Shown here one piece after another: positions 61,442 through 64,000 of a stretch of DNA of 64,000 nt. Under the pieces are notes generated by a model. That model worked only from the letters and a program-made list of their open reading frames with translations. It was not told the origin of the DNA and made no database searches. How positions within the stretch are numbered: the stretch's first letter is position 1; each line of letters begins with the position of its first letter. Source of the DNA: PCC-6802 sp943367755 (GTDB lineage Bacteria; Cyanobacteriota; Cyanobacteriia; Pseudanabaenales; Pseudanabaenaceae); NCBI GenBank assembly GCA_943367755.1, contig CALRKB020000002.1, forward strand, positions 130,721 to 194,720, written 5' to 3'. Position numbers and translations under genes: made by a program.

Positions 61442-61499
61442 AGGCTTATTATAGACTCAAAGGCTTAAGACAAGCTCAAACAAGTGACAATGCTTTCAA

Positions 61500-61606
61500 T
61501 AGTGTAGTTTTAGGGAATGCGATCGCTTTTTCCCGCGATACTTTAGGAGGGCGATCTCAAACTTGTTCTGATGTAAAAAACAAAACTGCGATCGCGCTGA
61601 CAATAT
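61500..61606. repeat. HIP1-rich dispersed repeat, copy 5
   Basis: GGGAATGCGATCGCTTTTTC, ATACTTTAGGAGGGCGATCT and AAAACTGCGATCGCGCTGAC. Lies between hicA and vapC. Confidence 0.65.
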
Positions 61607-61630
61607 TTTTGCTCGTCGGATCGGCAATTC

Positions 61631-62056
61631 TCATTGCGGAACAAAGATTCGCTCAAAGGGTTGTTTGCGATAACGTCGATAGATATCAAAATCGCTATCA
61701 AGAGTGGCGATCGCAGCAATATCCAACCGTTCTGAAATGACAATTAAACTCAAATCCGCAAAATCTCCTGGCAAATCTGCATATTTAGCATTGAGCTCAG
61801 CAATTCGCGTGAAATCTTGAGGACATAGAGGAACGCATTCGTAGAGTTCTTTCGCTAGATCCAGCAAAAACTCATTTTGAGTTCGCCAATTAGAATTGAG
61901 TAACCACATTACCTCCGTAACACAGCTATGGGTAGTCATTAACCGACTGGTACAACCCTCAAAGAAGCAACAAACTTGTGTGTGATACTTGTCGGTAGCA
62001 CTGTAATAAGCAATTAAAACTCCACTATCGATTAGGGTCAGAGGCGGATAGGTCAT
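61631..62056 (-). CDS. PIN-domain (VapC-like) ribonuclease toxin
   Basis: 141 residues. PIN acidic residues are visible in LIDSGVLIAYY, SCVTEVMWLL, DLPGDFADLSLI and ATLDSDF. Stop region ends FERIFVPQ. Its start overlaps the antitoxin stop by 4 bp. A 3' fragment of a close relative lies at 63654-63707. Confidence 0.9.
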   Translation of the reverse strand: MTYPPLTLIDSGVLIAYYSATDKYHTQVCCFFEGCTSRLMTTHSCVTEVMWLLNSNWRTQNEFLLDLAKELYECVPLCPQDFTRIAELNAKYADLPGDFADLSLIVISERLDIAAIATLDSDFDIYRRYRKQPFERIFVPQ

Positions 62057-62310
62057 GCGTGACGATGCTTGAGATAGTCAGCGATCGCTTGTTTTCGTGT
62101 CGCTCGTTCCGATAGATCGGGCGGTGCATCTTGTAAGAGGTGCTGAGGATGCCCCCCTCGCCGTTCAACAAACGTCCTATCTAGCTTGAGGGTTAACCAT
62201 CGCTCCTTGATTAGACGTTTAATCAGTTCGCTGCGGGTTGGTTCCTGCTCGTGAACGAGGATATCAGCCAACTGTTGCTCAGTTTCAGGATCTAATCTAA
62301 CAGACAACAT
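62053..62310 (-). CDS. Ribbon-helix-helix antitoxin of the PIN toxin
   Basis: 85 residues from the ATG at 62310 (MLSVRLDPETEQQLADIL); a longer frame to 62403 reads into repeat DNA. The N-terminal RHH and TRSELIKRLIKERW are antitoxin-like, with a basic C-terminus. Coupled to vapC by a 4-bp overlap. Confidence 0.82.
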   Translation of the reverse strand: MLSVRLDPETEQQLADILVHEQEPTRSELIKRLIKERWLTLKLDRTFVERRGGHPQHLLQDAPPDLSERATRKQAIADYLKHRHA

Positions 62311-62387
62311 TACTGTAATACTTGTATGACGTGTATGACTATTATAGCCAATATTTGTTGTAGTGCCCATTGGCAAAAGTTTAGTTG

Positions 62388-62467
62388 TTACAAACGCGAT
62401 CACTTTTCCCTAGAGCAAGCCGATTCGGCATCACATTATGCTGTCTGCAAGGTTTGGGGAGAGGGCA
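62388..62467. repeat. HIP1-type dispersed repeat, degenerate copy 6
   Basis: CAAACGCGATCACTTTTCCC then CTAGAGCAAGCCGATTCGGC and CTGTCTGCAAGGTTTGGGG. The HIP1 core is mutated (GCGATCAC). Its right half is the same 65-bp block as at 60981-61045. Confidence 0.7.
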
Positions 62468-62501
62468 GTTGTTTTTTGTTTTCGTTCCATCCAAATTCCA
62501 T
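62436..62501 (-). pseudogene. BrnT-HicB chimeric mini-ORF
   Basis: A 21-codon frame from the ATG at 62501: it starts MEFGWNENKKQ, equivalent to the BrnT N-terminus MEFEWDENKN, then switches in frame to LPSPQTLQTA and stop, equivalent to the HicB C-terminus LPSPQTLQTV. It is a fused relic of two toxin-antitoxin genes and probably not functional. Confidence 0.7.
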
Positions 62502-62513
62502 ATTGATGCGTAT

Positions 62514-63593
62514 TCATAGGCGATTGCTTTGTTCGTTATTTGTCACTTCAGCTTCTGAAATTACCACTCGGTTACGCCCTAGCTCTTTGGCTTTGTAGAG
62601 CGCAGCATCAGCAAGTGACAACATGTTGTCAAAGGTTTTTGTATTATCATTGTAGGCATTAACACCAATACTGACAGACATTGAGAAGAATGAATAATCA
62701 TCGGCTTGAATCTTCTCATCTTTTATAGTCTTTCGTAGTCGCTCAGCTAGATTTATCGCACCATCAAGCGGTGTATCAGGTAAAATAATCACAAATTCTT
62801 CACCGCCCAATCGCCCCGCCAAATCTATTTCACGCACCAATTGGCGGCAGGTAGTGGCTAGCTTGCAGATGGCGCGATCGCCTGTGCCATGTCCATAGGT
62901 ATCATTGATGTGCTTGAAGCGATCGATGTCAATCATCAGCAGTGATAGCGGCAGATTATATCGCTGAGCGCGGAGAAATGCCTTTGTCCCTTCTTCTATG
63001 GCATGGCGACGATTGCTAATTCCAGTCAAGGCATCTGTAATCGACTGATGGTGGTATTGCTCCTCGCGTATACGTGCCAATTCGTACAACTTGGCATTTT
63101 CCAGTATCAGTGCCCCGAAAGCGTCTTCCCGATCGTCTTCCTTCTCGACGATATCGTACTGTGATTGAGCAATCCCATACTCCATATCAAATGATTTGCT
63201 GTACAGTCGCATTGTCTTATGGTGCTTGTCAGCAATGTAGTACAAGCATAAATTCAATGGGCAAGATAAAAATGGATTGTCAGCAATGTCGAATAGCTCT
63301 TTATAGGCAGCTATGCCGTACAGGTTTTTCCAAATGTAGTTTTTGCCAATATCAGCATCTTCGACTTCCAAATAGTCTGCAAAGCCATTCTTGACAAAAA
63401 GTTCAGTTAAGACTGTCAAATCATCGATATTTCCTTGCTCTTCAAATTTAAAACCATGACTATTCAGATAGTTGATTATTTCCTCTCCTATATCCTTGAG
63501 AATATATCCCTGTGCAAATACATTGTACTTTGCTAGGACTTTACCAAACGCCACTAGAAGAGCTTCGTAGAGTGTGTTATTAAAATTTTTCAT
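62514..63593 (-). CDS. GGDEF-domain diguanylate cyclase
   Basis: 359 residues from the ATG at 63593, preceded by GAGGGA. An unassigned helical N-terminus (about 1-180), then a full GGDEF domain with LTGISNRR, DIDRFKHINDTYGH and RLGGEEFVI (active-site GGEEF). It makes cyclic di-GMP. No inhibitory RxxD is obvious in front of GGEEF beyond the REIDLAGR region. It lies among toxin-antitoxin genes and relics. Confidence 0.92.
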   Translation of the reverse strand: MKNFNNTLYEALLVAFGKVLAKYNVFAQGYILKDIGEEIINYLNSHGFKFEEQGNIDDLTVLTELFVKNGFADYLEVEDADIGKNYIWKNLYGIAAYKELFDIADNPFLSCPLNLCLYYIADKHHKTMRLYSKSFDMEYGIAQSQYDIVEKEDDREDAFGALILENAKLYELARIREEQYHHQSITDALTGISNRRHAIEEGTKAFLRAQRYNLPLSLLMIDIDRFKHINDTYGHGTGDRAICKLATTCRQLVREIDLAGRLGGEEFVIILPDTPLDGAINLAERLRKTIKDEKIQADDYSFFSMSVSIGVNAYNDNTKTFDNMLSLADAALYKAKELGRNRVVISEAEVTNNEQSNRL

Positions 63594-63653
63594 GGAATCC
63601 CTCTCGATCGAGTATAAAAGGCATATCAAGTTTGTTGTCTTCGATCGTACCCA

Positions 63654-63707
63654 TTATTTCGGAATAAAAATCCTCTCAAATGGTTGTTTGCGATAACGTT
63701 GGTAGCT
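63654..63707 (-). pseudogene. 3' fragment of a VapC-like PIN gene
   Basis: Minus-strand reading gives SYQRYRKQPFERIFIPK and stop, matching IYRRYRKQPFERIFVPQ at the end of the intact gene at 61631-62056. No 5' part is present. Confidence 0.75.
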
Positions 63708-63858
63708 AAGTGCAGGATAAAAAGCTGCAAAGAAGACAGGTAAGGGGTTTCATGGAAATAATCACATAACACAGTTGTGCCGAAAGGACGCGCGATTGAC
63801 CGTTCTGGCAACACTTGGGGGGCGCGCGCGCGAACTTGTCTTAAGGAGAGGATTGAGG

Positions 63859-64000
63859 TGGACCCCAAAAACTGGACAGGGGGTTAAGCTCTGAACCACT
63901 CGAAATAATGATAGGAGTAGTTCATGAGTAACAAACGCAAGCAGTACAATCCCAAATTCAAAGCAAAAGTCGCCCTGGAAGCTATTCGAGGCGAGAAGAC
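63859..64000 (+). mobile_element. Left end of an IS3-family element
   Basis: TGGACCCCAAAAACTGGACA at 63859 has the look of an IS3-group terminal repeat. OrfA starts 65 bp inside. The element runs off the window, so its right end and orfB cannot be seen. Confidence 0.7.
63924..64000 (+). CDS. IS3-family transposase OrfA, partial at window end
   Basis: Starts MSNKRKQYNPKFKAKVALEA, the usual N-terminus of IS3 OrfA HTH proteins; AGGAG lies upstream. About 25 codons are in view before the window ends. Confidence 0.8.
   Translation, partial: MSNKRKQYNPKFKAKVALEAIRGEK

Overview
The window reads as chromosomal DNA of a cyanobacterium. The HIP1 octamer GCGATCGC is scattered through almost every kilobase, and several genes belong to cyanobacterial families: Ycf35/DUF1257, DUF1830, SLH-OprB porins, a CHASE2 sensor kinase, and HlyD plus C39-peptidase exporters. 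A Pseudanabaena-like or related filamentous lineage is plausible, but the sequence alone cannot fix the genus. I saw no rRNA, tRNA or CRISPR array.

Region by region: 1-5.3 kb holds a Tat-exported PhoX phosphatase behind a Pho box, a CAX-type cation/proton antiporter with altered second-half motifs, and a lipoprotein PQQ-type sugar dehydrogenase. 5.4-11.6 kb is a minus-strand signalling operon: CheB-type methylesterase, CheR-PAS methyltransferase, PAS histidine kinase, two single-domain response regulators, then DUF1830 and an unknown protein. A decayed IS5-type transposase (11.7-12.05 kb) separates it from the next block.

12.2-26.5 kb is the highlight: a RiPP (ribosomally made, modified peptide) locus in two facing arms. 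The plus arm encodes an IS630-like HTH protein, a cNMP-domain/C39-peptidase/ABC exporter, its HlyD partner, a double-glycine precursor, a Cys-rich unknown and a parvulin-type isomerase. The minus arm encodes two more double-glycine precursors with matched leaders, a small membrane protein, an APH-fold kinase, a HopA1-type lyase, an aldo/keto-reductase-fold protein that has lost most of its catalytic tetrad, a second parvulin, a Nif11-type precursor with two XYG motifs, a radical SAM/SPASM enzyme and a 52-residue ORF. The likely logic is that one chemistry (kinase plus lyase) dehydrates Ser/Thr in the Cys-free cores, a second (radical SAM) acts on the XYG peptide, and a shared exporter cuts after Gly-Gly and secretes.

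26.9-52.2 kb is mostly core genome: a REC-wHTH-HPt-REC regulator, two nuclease genes, HU, a LysR regulator, two paralogous SLH porins whose ribosome-binding sites match the Yfr1 sRNA target, a HEAT-repeat protein, glucokinase, Dxr, TpiA, Ycf35, RNase II/R, MoaE, an L,D-transpeptidase-like protein, Uma2, DUF1993, YccF and a CHASE2 kinase with a LuxR-type regulator. 52.6-57.8 kb is a HIP1-poor, possibly acquired block with an AGE-fold sugar enzyme, two small proteins and a secreted alpha-amylase. It carries an IS4 remnant and is followed by a 170-bp MITE. 58-63.7 kb is a toxin-antitoxin island (BrnTA, zeta-like, HigBA, HicAB, VapC with an RHH antitoxin) stitched together by a HIP1-rich dispersed repeat and containing chimeric and truncated toxin-antitoxin relics. 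A GGDEF cyclase and the left end of an IS3-family element close the window.
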